A stretch of DNA of 64,000 nt from Costus lasius (GCA_027563935.2 CM050449.1:42754507-42818506), one strand, 5' to 3'; numbered from the stretch's first letter, positions 36,366-48,621 are shown. The notes: generated by a model not told the origin, from the letters alone. A program made the numbers and translations.

Positions 36366-38584
36366 GACTACTATTTACTCTAAATTAGCCTTAATTTCAT
36401 TGAACAATTTCCAATTGATACTAAGCTGACCCGAAATTAAAGGAAGTAGATCTAATTCTCACTTAATAATTACCAAATCTAACTATACCGTGTCAAGAAC
36501 TCAATGAACTAGACTCAATTTTAATAAAGTGGACTCAATTCAGGATGAAACTACCCAATTTCCTTTGAATTAATCAAAATCTATTGAACATAAATTAAGT
36601 TTGTGTGAATTGGTCTAATTTCTCACCAATTTGGTTATATGAAGAACCAAATCAAGTATAATTGGATCGAGCCCACAACGATTAGTCAAGAATTAGATTA
36701 AACTAGAGCAGGATTTCCATAAACCAATTTGAACTGCCCTATAAACCTTATTCTATAGTGAATTGTGGCTATGGGTGTCTAGTACTTGATTCAAACCGAG
36801 TTACTGGACTGAAAATCTTAGTTCGATTTAGTTTCAAATTTAATCGATTCAATTCCTTTTTTATAATAAAATTTAAATCAGTTCGATTTTAGGTTGAATG
36901 AATCCAATATTTATATACCTGAACCAAATCGATTTTAGAAAACCTTATAATCGAAATCGGTTAATTTACACTGCAAATATGTAATAATTTGTGCCTGAAT
37001 TGCATTGCTATGACCAAATCCAAAATCTTGTAATCTACATCTGCATTAATTGCTATGTGACCGAGCATGCTCGTCTGAATTGCATTGCTATGACCAAATC
37101 CAAAATCTTGTAATCTACTAATCTCCTTTAATTGCTATGTGACGAAGCATGCTCGTCTGAAATGCATTGCTATGACCAAATCCAAAATCTTGTAATCTAC
37201 TAATCTCCTTTAAATGCTATGTGACCGAGCATGCTCGTTTGCATTAATTGCATTGCTATGACCAAATCCAAAATCTTGTAATCTACTAATCTCATTTAAT
37301 TGGTATGTGACCGAGCATGCTTCTCTGACCCGCTTTAATTGCTATGTGACATGTGACCGAGCATGCAACAATGTGACGTGTGACCGAGCATACTTCTCTG
37401 ACATGAGAGTATAAGTTCGGTTTTAATCAATTTGGATTGAACCGAAACTGAAATCTGATTAGTTCCGATTTTCCTTATGCAGATGAAAAAAATTTTAGTT
37501 CGAACCGAATGGACAACTCTAATTGTGGCTGAATGGACCTAATGTTTACTAATTCATTGGAAACCCAACCACTTCCACTATTGCGGCCACACGTATCACT
37601 CGTATGGATTTGTAGTAGTGATGCTTGCTATAGCATCTATGGCTACCCAGTAATAGTAGATATCTTTCGACATCCACTGCATTCCGATGGAGCAAATAGA
37701 GAAGAGTTCATTAATTACATGAGCTGTTAGTTGAATCTCTCCATGCCCTTGCCCTTTTAGGCGATGTTTTAGTTTCAGAGGCAAAGAGAGATTTGCAATG
37801 AGCTTTGAATTGTGCAAGATGTTATATAGGAATAATTGGGAAGATGATAGCATATGACATAGGTTCAAGTCTTTGTGCCGGAATATATTTTGATTTTTAT
37901 AATTTTTAAATTTCACCAATAATGTTGAAAAATTCTCAAAATTATATTAAATATCTCTAAAAAAAATTCATACAAATTATATAATATTTCAAATTGTGAA
38001 GATATATATTGTGAATATGAAAATAATAAAATAAAACCTCATCTTTGACCAGCTAACATGTCCTGTGAACTACTTTAAGAAGTAAAAAAAGAAGACCATG
38101 TGTTTATGCAATAAGTTATGATATGATCCGTACAAGACAATAAAGAACAAATAATATGTTAAGAGCATCACCCGTGTTGGATTCTTGAAGCTATTGCACA
38201 CCTAGTGCTATGATGGATGTAAGCAAATGGAAGTCTTCTTCACCTTGGAGGTTGTGGAGACATAAGGAGTAAGAACAGTAGAGTGGCAGTGATAATGAGA
38301 GAGGAGAAGTGTCTAAGAGATGAGACTGGTATAACAATTAAGTGCTAGTGCATGTACTCTATTCACCTTGTCCCCCTAGCCTACTATTAATAAGCTATGG
38401 CACCTCCAGCAACTAATGGTGGAGTGGTTCTAATTCTCTCAAAGGATTAGCGCTTGATTTGGTGCGTCTTCCTTACAAAGTGAAGCCTTCTAGAGTTGGC
38501 ACCTTCATCATGCATCCCTACTATGAAAATTGCTTGGCAATGCAAATGAATCCAAAAGTATGCACCACAAGGTTTGTGAACATG
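36366..38584. repeat. Duplicated host segment A, no gene recognised
   Basis: AT-rich. Parts recur at 44150-45061 and 50465-51000, and its end also at 43850-44110. Shared blocks include attgaacaatttccaatt, ggaagtaga, a ttcgacatccat block and the run around gagttcac/tt..attacatgagctgtta. It is diverged and contains a tandem array (36997-37400). Short open frames are not supported. Confidence 0.6.
36997..37400. repeat. Tandem array, unit about 80-86 bp
   Basis: attgcattgctatgaccaaa recurs at about 36998, 37079, 37162 and 37248. Each copy is followed by aaatcttgtaatctac and gctatgtgaccgagcatgct. The last units are shortened (37300-37400). Confidence 0.9.
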
Positions 38585-38592
38585 GCTACCAC
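38585..38592. repeat. hAT target-site duplication (left)
   Basis: gctaccac, repeated at 42127-42134. Confidence 0.95.
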
Positions 38593-41500
38593 TAGAGGAG
38601 TGGCCATGGGCCATGCCCGAGCCAGGGCCCGCCTCGGCCCGGTTCCTGGCGGGCCGTGCCTGGCATGGCACGGCAGGAAAAATGTTAGGTCCGGCACGGC
38701 CCGTGGCCCGATTAAGCGTGCCGGCCCAGGCACGGTTCCGCCGGAGAGTGGGCACGGATCCGGCACGCGGGCCAGGCACGGCCTGCGGGCTGGCTTTGGC
38801 ACGCGGATCAAATACGGCCCAACGGGCCAAATGAGGAACGCGAGCCGTGTTTGGCCCGGCCCGATTGTGGCCCATGGGCCAAAGTTGTCCCACGGGCCGA
38901 CTTTGGCCCGCGTGCCAAATTTAAAATAAAAAATAAATTTTAATTAAAATAAATTAATTTAATAAGTAAATTATTACTTAATTAAAATATATATAATATG
39001 AAAAAATAAAAAAAAATTGAGAAATTGAGAATGTATATTGCACAAATTTTTGAAAAAATATTAAAATTTTATATATTTTAGACCGGACCCATTACAGGCT
39101 GCCTACGTACCCCACTCAAAGAAGGAATCAGGTCTACGTAGTTCTCTTTTTACAACTCTTTTTACAACTCTTTTACAACTTTTTTTTATAATTATTTATT
39201 ACAACGTTTATCCACTGTTGCTTTCGTTTGCACTTCCAAGACTTTGTTCATCATCATCCGATGAAGTTGAATGACCACCTTTATCTTGAAGACGATCTTC
39301 AGCATCTAGTCAATCTTTAAGACAAATACACATTTCCACGCTTTCTTCGTTCATTCGGCTTGGTTTCTCGTCCAGCACCCTGCCGCCTGCACTAAAACAA
39401 GACTCCGATGCTACTGTAGACACCGGAGGAGTTAGTAGATCACGTGTCATGGCAGAAACCATAGGATATGATTTTCCTTGTGATCTCCACCATGATAAAA
39501 TATCAAAATTATCTATTTGTTCTTCTGTGAGTAAAGATGTATGATTATTTTCTAAAAAAATGTTTAATTCATTAAAATTACTAGATCGACTTGTTGATGT
39601 TCCTTTTCTATTTAAAATTGAGCGTATTCTTCCTGTAATATTTTTACTACTAGTAGATACATTAATTTGAGAGGATGTTGGATTCATTGTATTTCCAAAT
39701 TTTAAATTATAAACATTATACATTTCATCTAATATGGTAAAAACTTTATTTTTTTTTCTCATCTACTCCTTCAAGTTCCATATTTTTATAATATTCATCT
39801 AATAAAATATGAACACCTTCTAATTTTAATCTAGGATCCATAATTGAAGCTAAACAATATAAAGGAGATATATTTTTCCAATATTTTTTAAATTTTGTTT
39901 CCATTTTAAAAATTACTTGAAAAACATTTTCATCATGTCTATATTGAGAAAAAATTTCACTAATTAAAACTAAATGTTCTAAAATTAAACATGATGTAGG
40001 ATAATAAACACCAGATAAATGAGTGCTAGCATTATAAAAAATTTCTAAAATATTATGTAATAACTTTGCTTTATCCCAATCATTTTCTTCAATATTTCCA
40101 TCAGGCATTCTTTCATTATAAAATAATATAAGAGTATCCTTAAATAGAAAACATGTTGTTAGCATATCATAAGTAGAATTCCATCGTGTTTTAATATCAA
40201 GTTTAAATTTTTTATATGACAAACCATAAGATTTACATATTTGTCTAAAATCTTGATTTCTAGAAGTAGAAGAAGTAACAAATCTAACAGCATTTCTTAA
40301 TTTAGTTACATGTTCATCTACTTCTCTTATTCCATCTTGAACACATAAGTTTAGAATATGGCATGCACATCGAATATGAAAAAAAGCACCATTAAATATT
40401 GGATTTAACAATCTTTTTAATTTATCAATTGCACTATCATTATTACTTGCATTATCAAAACTAATTGAAAAAATTTTATTAATTATATTATATGAATATA
40501 AAATACTATAAAATTGTCTAACTATAGCATTTGCAGTATGAGGATATTCAAAAATTTTAAATGCAATAATTCTTTTTTGTATAAAAAATTCACTATCTAT
40601 TCAATGTGCCATAATACACATGTATGACTGATCAGAATGATTATTGGTCCAAATATCAGATGTTAAAGAAATACAAGAAGTTAATGTAATTAAAGCTTTG
40701 TAAAAGATTAGTTTTATATTCAGAAAAAATTTTTATAGCATCCCTACGCATGGTTTGTCTACTTACTTATTTATATTTAGGTTATAGTGATTTATATATA
40801 AATTTTTCAAATTTATAATTTTCTACTAAAGAAAATGGTTGTTCATCTCAAACAATAAATTTAGCTAATTCTTTTCTAAGAACTTCAGTAGAATAATTAA
40901 AAACTTCAAAAGAACTAGAGGAAAGATTGAGAGTAGCCTGTGCACAATCGATTTGAGTTTGATGGCTTTTGATGTGGCGAGCCAAATGACCAGTTCCACC
41001 CGATGATTTGCAAGTCATGACTTTTTTGCACTTCTTGTAGCTAGCTCTTTCTTCGCCGTTAATCATCACCACATCGAAGCTCTTCCAAACGTCACTCGTG
41101 CGTTTTCTTGAGCCCGACATAGTAGACTCGTGAGGATTTGCACTGCATCCCTCCTCTCCCTGCATAGTGTTAGTAGGCTCAAATTCAACATGATCTTGCT
41201 GTTGTTGATTTGGGTCGTAAGGCGGAGGGTTGGCATCTTGATTGGGTGGCATAACGGGGTCAGTTGTCCCCATTAGCTCCTGCTCTAATGCCTCAAGCTT
41301 CCATGGCAAAAGATCTCATGTATTGTTAAATCCCGCCATTAATTCTACATATAATATTAAAAGTTAACCAAAAAAATTTATAAAACAAGATTAAATACTT
41401 ACTAATAATAAATTATACATTAAAAAATTACCTTATCACGTGTTTGAAGATCGCTTAGTAAGAACTAAAAAGTTGAGGTTTCAGCCTTCAACAACCTTAA

Positions 41501-42126
41501 CTTAAACATAATTATGAAAAAAATTTATATTAGAATAATTTAAATTTAAGTACAATTACATTATAAAAGACTAAAAGTAAATTAATTTACTACTTACTTG
41601 ATCTTCTCCACGTGACTAGACCGAGGGAGCTTTGAAATCTTGATGGCTAATTGAAACTCAAGACTTAGAAAAGAGATTAAGAGAGTATTAAGAGAGAATG
41701 ACAAATTAATCCAATGTGTGAAGAAATGAGAGGGTTGGGGGGTCAATTTATAGGGATGAATTGGGTGTAAATTTACATATTTATCTCCTATTTTTAATTA
41801 TTGAAAGGGGCTAAAATGGTAATTTTATAACATAAAGACAATTATATCCTTGACTTTTAAATTTTTTCAAACCGTTATGGGGCTATTTGGGTAAAAACGC
41901 ATGATCAATTCAAAAATTTCGACCGTTACCGCCAAAATACTCGTGTCGTGCCCATGCCGGCCCGCGTGCTGTGCCGTGCCTGGCCCGGCACGCCTGCGGG
42001 CCATGCCCGGCCCAGCTCACGGGCCAAGAGGCCTCGGCCCAGCCCGACCCGAGTCGGGCCACGGGCTGCCCGTGGCACTTTGACTTGGTCAATGGGCCAT
42101 GCCGCGGGCCCCGTTGGCCACCTCTA
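38593..42126 (-). mobile_element. hAT DNA transposon with intact ends
   Basis: Starts TAGAGGAGTGGCCATGGGCCAT and ends with the inverted counterpart ...GGCCACCTCTA. It is flanked by an exact 8-bp duplication, the hAT signature. It is 3534 bp long with one broken transposase gene on the minus strand. The terminal 200-340 bp on each side are very GC-rich and packed with GGCCCG/CGGGCC and GGCACGG words (38620-38920 and 41945-42115), while the centre is AT-rich. Such subterminal repeats bind transposase in known hAT elements. Confidence 0.93.
39208..41309 (-). pseudogene. hAT transposase, RICESLEEPER-like (broken)
   Basis: The N-terminal part (41309-40848) has a BED-type zinc finger, KSFDVVMINGEERASYKKCK...GHLARHIKSH, in which the first zinc Cys is Tyr. 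A TGA near 40846 ends this frame just before the DEQPFSLVEN block. After several stops and frameshifts (40400-40800) the core is open again at 40411-39746, with IRCACHILNLCVQDG, KTRWNSTYDML and LASIMDPRLK. A shift in an A-run near 39750 leads to the C-terminal dimerisation domain, LSWWRSQGKSYPMVSAMTRD...VASESCFSAGGRVLD. A TGA at 39310-39312 replaces a Trp, and the frame then runs to 39208. No active enzyme is possible. Confidence 0.92.
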
Positions 42127-42134
42127 GCTACCAC
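42127..42134. repeat. hAT target-site duplication (right)
   Basis: gctaccac, matching 38585-38592. Confidence 0.95.
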
Positions 42135-43527
42135 AACATACTCATGAAACCAATTAATGAATCCGAACCATGCCGGATATAGGAACAATGTGATGCTTAT
42201 ATTATAATAGAATTGTATTGTACTTCCCGGAAAATATGTGCTTAGAACGTATCATGAAATGAATAGTGCAGGATATTACATACAATTGTTTAATAGAATG
42301 AATTGAATTGAATTGCAAGCGTAAAGAAATCTACTAGTTATAAAGATGATCGACAATGCTCATTCAGAATTCAATATTTAATAAGATAGTGAGAAAGACG
42401 TCCGGCCGAACGGATAGTCTGGATCACTAGGCGTCCGGCAAGCGTTCGTTGTAAGGGCGGACAGAATCGGGGATGAAAAACTCTGGCGGCCGAACGGATA
42501 GTAATGGCAGCAGGGCGTTAGGGCTGGACAACCGGGCGACGTAAGACGTTGTTGGGAGGCAAGCTTGGCGGCTAACGAGCAGTGATCTTGGGAGGAGATG
42601 GAGGCGGCAAAAGAAAACCGAGGATGAAGGGTCGCGGCTGGTGAGCAGAGATCGAAGGCGGAAGAAGGATGGTGAGTGATGATGTTGAGAGGTGGTGCTT
42701 ACAACGCAGGGGTGAAGTAGAGGGATGCAGGCGTGGAGGTTTGCGTTCAGCGATTGTGTGCGGGATGGCGAGGAAAGATGCTCAGATGAAGGCTGACAGG
42801 TAAGGGGGTGGCGTAGACTTCTATCAAAATAGGGCTGGCGACTAGGGCATTAGGGCTTGGCGACGTCATGGAACTTTTGGACGATGAAGGGGCAGGCGAG
42901 CGGACGTTTGTGACGGTGGGCTTGGCGATGGAGGTGGGATGGCATCAATCTTGGGCGAGCGACTGGGATTTGGGAAGATGGCGAAGTGTGCGAAGGTAAG
43001 CTGATGTAGTGGCGGCGGGCTGGAGGAGATGGATGTAGGGTTCATCAATTTCTGGCAGGTATCGAGGATCTGGCGTTCATGGAAGATGGTGGACGTGGAG
43101 GCGACGAATGATATGGACGAAGAAGGAAAAGGTGGTGGGCTGTCGCGGCTGGGTTCGTGGTCGGCGGCTACAGGGGAAGATGGACAATTAACCTAGAAGG
43201 ATGAAAATTTTAGCCCTCACGGCCAACACCAAAGGTGCGAAAATAAGCCCTCATAGCCAACACCAAAGGTGCGAGAACATTGCAATGAAAATTTAAATAA
43301 GCCAAAGTTGATTGTTCCCATGGGGATTACAATGCTTAAATAGATATTACACTTGCCAAATTTAGAGAATTGAATCCTACTAGAAATTAAAATTAATTAC
43401 ATGCTTAATAAACATAAAGCCCTAATTAAAAGAAAAATAATAATAAATTCAAATATCCAGGCGGTAGCGGGCCGGCATTCGTTGGGCCCTTATAGATCTT
43501 CTAGGCCGGTCTTTTATGTCCCCATCA
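42135..43527 (-). other. GC-rich LTR-like block, unassigned
   Basis: On the minus strand it starts TGATGGGGACATAAAAG at 43527 and has a TATA-like atctatttaagc near 43340. It then becomes GC-rich, which is the profile of a plant LTR. The word ggccgaacggatagt occurs near 42405 and 42487, and a 36-bp direct duplication (gccaacaccaaaggtgcga) near 43220-43275. No opposite end or TSD was found; the start may lie on the far side of the hAT insertion. No coding sequence recognised. Confidence 0.35.
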
Positions 43528-45061
43528 AGAGGCCATAGACACAAAAAAAGTTACCTACTTCGCTAACTGCTACAAGAAGAAATAGAGCTCTAGATCTGAG
43601 ATTGTTGTGCGAATTCACTAATAATTAGGTTTTGACAGCATCTAAACATACACATAAGATCTAGATAGATGAGAGAAGTTTGGGCAATGTATATAATACC
43701 CCAGTTTAGGTCTATATTGAAAGTGAGAGTAGAAATTATATAATATATAAGGTTTAGTAGACTTACAACCATCAACTTGATCTAAAATATTTTAATAATT
43801 TAGGCCACGTTAGTAATTGGCTCACAAAGTTAAAAGGTCAGTTTATAATTCACCAAGAGAAGAGTTCACCAATTACCTAATCTATTAGTTGCTTCTCCCC
43901 ACGCCATTGCCTTTTTTTTAAGACAAAGTTATAGTTCGAGAGGCAAAGAGAGAGATCTGCTTTGAGCTCTAAAAAGTGCATGATGTCATATAGAAATAAT
44001 TGGGAAGATGATGGCATATGATATAGGTTCAAGTCTTCGTGCCTAAATACATTTTGATTTTTATAATTTACAAATTTCACCACTAATGTTTAAAAATTCT
44101 CAAAATTATATTTCGTCTAAACCTTTTTGAATTGACCCAATTTATACTAAATTGAATCTTATTTACTCGAAACCAACCTTAATTGCATTGAACAATTTCC
44201 AATTTCCAATTCCAAATTAAAGGAAGTAGATTAATTCTCACATAATAATTCCTAAATTTGACAATAACAGGTCAATAACTCAATGTACTAGAATCAATTT
44301 TTTAATAAATCGGACTAAATTCACGATGAAGGTACCAAATTTCTATTGAATCGATTAAAATTCTATTGAACATAAATTAAGTTCGTGTGAATTGGTCTAA
44401 TTTGTCACCAATTTCGTTATGTGAAGAGCCAGATCGAGTATAATTGGATCGAGCCCTCATTGATCTATCTAGAATCAAATTAAATGGGTGCAAAAATTAC
44501 CATACACCAATTTGAACAAACCTATAAACATTATTGTATAGTGAATTGTGGCTGAATAGGCCTAATGTTTACTCGTTCAGCGGAAGCCCGACCACTTTCA
44601 CCATTGCAGCCACATGCATGACTCGTATGGATTTGTAATAGGAGTAGCATCTTTGGCTACCCACTCATAGTATATGTTTTTCGACATCCATTACATTTTG
44701 ATGGAGCAAATAGATTTATGGTGCCAGCCATTTACAAAAGCCAAGGCGATGATAGTGAGTTCACTAGTTGCTACTCAAGAAGCACCACATAGGGTTCAAA
44801 GTGAAAGCAGAAGAGAGATATGGGGAATACTATATGGAACACTAGGTAATAGGTCGCTAATCAATAGAGGTAGACTACTACAAGAAGAAATTGAGCTCTA
44901 GATCTGAGCTTGAAGTTGAAATTCACTGATACATAGGTTGCTACAACATCTAGACATACACATAAGATCTAGAGACATGGGAGAAGTTTTGGCATTGTCA
45001 ATGCGAATGGTGATCTTGATGATTCACCTAGAGAAGAGTTCACCAATTACATGAGCTGTTA
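43528..45061. repeat. Duplicated host segments B and C, no gene recognised
   Basis: 43562-44110 and 44150-45061 share blocks with segment A and with each other (ctacaagaagaaat.gagctctagatctgag near 43570 and 44878). Segment C is cut by R4 at 45061 and resumes at 50465. Confidence 0.6.
45057..45061. repeat. Target-site duplication of R4 (left)
   Basis: tgtta, repeated at 50465-50469. Confidence 0.93.
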
Positions 45062-46890
45062 TGATGGGGGCAGGAACCACAAGCCACGAAGATATAAGTG
45101 GAGCCTAAAGGTGCCCTAGACAAAGACTCGTGAGGTCACAAATAAGCTAGCATGGTCACTTCTAGCTAGCTCAAAATAATGGGAATAATTACTCCAATGA
45201 CTTCAAGACATTTTAGCTCAATAAGTTGACTGCATCCATGGCAAAGGAAACAAATTATGCGATAATGCTCAGCTAGCAGCCAGCCAAGTAGGGATTTCAT
45301 CAAAGCACAGATCAACGCAAATCTTCATCACTTCAAAGAAGGAAGGCTCAACGTCTCTCCCTTCAATAGAGCAAAAAAGGAAGCTCCAACGTTACATTTG
45401 CTCAGCCAAGAGAAAAGGGAAACTCCAACGTCACTTGGCTTCCATCTTCGCTCAAAGCTCCTCAACGTCTCTTGGTACCGAATAAGGAATCGTCAACGCC
45501 TACATCAGCTCCTCACAAGGAAGCCTCAACGTCTCACTGCTGCTCAAGAATGAAAGTTACAACGTTCAGCAACAAGTCTCCAAGCTTCTCTATATGTATC
45601 CGCATGCATCTTGTAATCAATAAAATTTGATGAATGAAATAGTTTCTTCGTCCATGGAATCGGATGTCTCCTTTCTCCTCTGAGGCGCTTGTGTCGCCTA
45701 CCCTTCTCTTCTCCTCCTCCTTCTAGGGCTGAGCCCCTCCTTCCTCCTCTCCTCTTTATTCTCTTCCTCTACCTCTAATTCTCCTTCTCTGTTCGCTGCA
45801 ACCATCTGCAACTTCAGCCCAGATTTCAAAACTTTGCGACGTCACCGCCGTCGATCCACCGGCCGGATCTCCACGAGACTTCGGCCATCATCGCTCCTAC
45901 TCCTGAGCAACATTCAGCCGCCGGCATCACTCCATCTGCCTCTCCGATCGCCGGAATCGAAGGGCCGAATCCAAACCCCCTGTTTCCGCCCAGCTTCCAC
46001 CTCAGATCCGCCTTTCATCGTCGATCTACTCCGTCCGGCCATCTTTCAACCCCAAATTCCGGCCACGTCCTCTCATCTATGATAACAACCTCCACTTGTA
46101 GCAGGTTTAGATTTCGTCCACCATCCGGCGAACGGTGACCGCCCCTGCCACTCACGCACATCTCCTGTTTCCGCCGAGCTCCCGCCCAGCACGACTCTTC
46201 CGCGCGATTCTCCTCTGATCAGCCACCATCCACCTGCTAACTCCGGCCACATCTCCACCACCACCACGTGGATCTCCGGATGTAACAGGTCCGGCGATCA
46301 TGCACCACCGGACGAACGCCGACGAGTCCTCCTCCTCTCCCGTGCAACATCCCCTATTCCAGATTTCCCCTCTACAGCCTACTTGAGTCTCCTGTTTGCT
46401 CTCCGTATTAATCTGTCTAGCCTTCTTGACGCAGGATTTTAATGCACTCCGACAAGCCTCCACCTCCATTCTTTGGTGCTAATAGCAAGCCCGAATCTTG
46501 TTCTACCCGATGGAGTAGTTCGATGAAACCCAGATTCATCGGATCTTCCTAAGACACCTTGGAACTTTTGATATCTGATACATTCTTGCATCTGTTTTAA
46601 AACTAATCTGATTAGTGTTTTTCGTGCAGGTGCTTTAAGCAAGCGGTGGAGCAAAAGTCCAGAACCTTGATCTTTGGCGTCACGAGGAAGAACTCACTTT
46701 GCTCTACGAGAGGGACGAGTTGATCCAACTGAAGCTACAATGGATCAGTCCGAAAGACATGACAACTTCTCGTAAATGATATTTTTGTAGCACTGAAATC
46801 TATTTGCTATTTTCTGGCTGCATTCTAAAGTTTGATTTTTTTTCTAGTTTTAATCAGTAGAATTGTTACACGTGTCTCCACCCTACATCA
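45062..46890 (+). repeat. R4 5' LTR
   Basis: Has ctatatgtatc near 45590 and an AATAAA at 45619-45624, then a long GC- and pyrimidine-rich stretch. An 82-codon frame at 45834-46082, also open at 49408-49656, has no recognisable domain and reads like composition. Confidence 0.95.
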
Positions 46891-46893
46891 GTT

Positions 46894-46905
46894 TGGTATC
46901 AGAGC
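46894..46905 (+). other. R4 primer-binding site (tRNA-iMet)
   Basis: TGGTATCAGAGC three bases after the 5' LTR. Confidence 0.9.
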
Positions 46906-47346
46906 AAAGGTTGTGAGCAACTCTTGTCTGCCCACACGATCCTTGCTTTGTTCTTTGCATAAAAAAAAAAATTGTTACTTCTTGTTTTCATGTTTTATTG
47001 CTTATTGCTTTTGCATCTTTTGCAAATTACTTGCCTTTCAAAAAAAAAAAAAAATTCCTTCATGTTTCTTTTTATTTATTTTGCATGTTATAATTTGCTG
47101 TTTATTTGCACCAAAAAAAAAAAAAAATCATTCTTAGCTTTTGCTTTCATGCCTAGTTGTTCATGCTATATTGTTTGCATATTTTAAGTTATTTGCTAGT
47201 TGAAGTTTGTTTGCAAAAAAAAAAAAAAAAAGTTTATGCTCTCATGTTTAAGTGTTCTTTGCTTTTGCACGTGTGTTAATTTATTTGCTAGAAAAAAAAA
47301 ATATTGCTTAAACACTAGTTGCACCCCAAACTACTCATAACACATC
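46906..47346 (+). repeat. R4 leader with periodic poly(A) tracts
   Basis: Five A-runs of about 9-17 (near 46961, 47040, 47113, 47215 and 47292), each after a T-rich word with cttttgca or tttgc, spaced about 75-100 bp. Looks like a degenerate internal duplication. Confidence 0.8.
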
Positions 47347-48447
47347 ATGGTGCATCACTATTATCAAAGGGAAATTACAACAAAAAAAGAACTTGTATCT
47401 AAAAGGGATAACTATAAGGTTCTCACACATAGGTCTAATAGTTTTACAACTCATGTTTGGTGTAATGGTTATAAAGGTAAAACTATTATAGATCATCAAG
47501 TTAAGTTCAATGTTATATCTATTAGATCACTTGAACACTTTGGCCTCACGATGCAAAAACATGATTACCCTTATGTCATAACTTGGGAAGACTATACTAA
47601 AACTTTAATTGACTTTCAATGTTTAGTTCCCATCCAGTTAAACAATATCAGAACTGAAATTTGGTGTGATGTGATGAGTTTAGAAGGCTTTGACATTTTA
47701 TTAGGCAATGAATTTATGCATGATTTTCAGGGATATTATTTTAGCAAACCTTGGTGCTATAGCTTCATACATAAAGGTTTGGAACATATCATTTACCCTA
47801 AAAGCCTAAGTGAACAGCGTAACGAGATGTTACAAGAGATAAAGAGTCGTATAGAGCAATCCTTGCAAAAAGAACAAAAGAGTTCAACCCCTTTAGAGCT
47901 TAGAGAACAAACCTTGGAGCCTACTTTAGAGCCTAATTCATGTCTTGATGAAACCAGTGAACTTGAAGAAGTAAGACATGAAGAACCAAACCTTCAACTA
48001 GAACCAATGCCTTCACCTTCAATTTTAGGGCCAACACCTTTACCTTCAATTCTAGGGCCCATACCCACAGGTTCCCAGACCCAAAATTGCACAACTATTA
48101 TAGAACCTAAAGTTGAACCCAAACCCATAGGTCTTCTTGAACCATGTCTTGAACCTAAGTTAGAACCTTCTGAGCTTGACCTGGATCCTAATCCTCAACT
48201 TTTAGGTCAACCCCTAGACTTAGAAAATCTCTTCCAGGACCCTATGATCCTTGAATCTTGCCTCTTAGGTCCCTCTACCCACACCCTTAAACCACCATTA
48301 GAGTCAACTCAACTTGAAATAAATGAAAACAAATTTGTTTTGTGTACTTGTCAAATTATTGGACATATTGATTTCATCATTCCAATCCATTTATATGCTA
48401 GAATTCCTAATTGTGACTTTACTAATGAATATGGCCGAGAAAGATAA
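47347..48447 (+). CDS. R4 retropepsin-like protein with degenerate active site
   Basis: 366 codons, uninterrupted, starting at the first Met after the leader. Residues about 30-140 align with the G1 protease: GKTIIDHQVKFNVIS corresponds to the catalytic segment, TEIWCDVMSLEGFDILLGNEFM to the second conserved segment. The catalytic Asp is kept but the D-S/T-G triad reads D-H-Q, so proteolysis is unlikely by known rules. Residues about 150-325 are rich in Pro, Glu and Leu, with repeats of the type LEPxLEP and two SILGP blocks. No membrane segment or zinc knuckle is seen. It is the only gene of R4. It may be a binding or structural protein or a gene in decay; function unknown. Confidence 0.7.
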   Translation: MVHHYYQREITTKKELVSKRDNYKVLTHRSNSFTTHVWCNGYKGKTIIDHQVKFNVISIRSLEHFGLTMQKHDYPYVITWEDYTKTLIDFQCLVPIQLNNIRTEIWCDVMSLEGFDILLGNEFMHDFQGYYFSKPWCYSFIHKGLEHIIYPKSLSEQRNEMLQEIKSRIEQSLQKEQKSSTPLELREQTLEPTLEPNSCLDETSELEEVRHEEPNLQLEPMPSPSILGPTPLPSILGPIPTGSQTQNCTTIIEPKVEPKPIGLLEPCLEPKLEPSELDLDPNPQLLGQPLDLENLFQDPMILESCLLGPSTHTLKPPLESTQLEINENKFVLCTCQIIGHIDFIIPIHLYARIPNCDFTNEYGRER

Positions 48448-48620
48448 TTCAATGCAGGTGTCCCTAACTTACAGCTTGGACCATGGCCATGGAACAACAA
48501 GATAGGATGCTCTGATGACAACACTTTGCATATTCAGACCCATTAAGGACAATTGACTTTTGCCCCTCCAGGACTTCTACACCACCGCCGCAATAACCAT
48601 TCTTCGGAGAAGAATTTTTT
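48448..48620 (+). other. R4 3' untranslated segment
   Basis: Nothing recognised between the stop codon and the purine tract. Confidence 0.6.
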
Positions 48621-48621
48621 T

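Noticed and set aside
36997..37400. Possible CRISPR-like array
   Set aside because: Units are near-continuous tandem copies without unique spacers, in a plant genome.
38447..38929. Open frames of 73-156 codons on both strands at the left end of the hAT element
   Set aside because: They cross the terminus of the transposon into host sequence and come from GC-rich subterminal repeats, not from a gene.
42866..43048. Pro/Ser-rich 60-codon frame
   Set aside because: Short, low-complexity and within an LTR-like GC-rich block.
45834..46469. Open frames of 64-105 codons in the R4 LTR, repeated at 49408-50043
   Set aside because: GC-rich LTR sequence open in several frames and on both strands; no recognisable protein.
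46894..46905. tRNA-like word TGGTATCAGAGC at four sites as possible tRNA genes
   Set aside because: Only the 3' end of tRNA-iMet is matched, each time next to an LTR; these are primer-binding sites.
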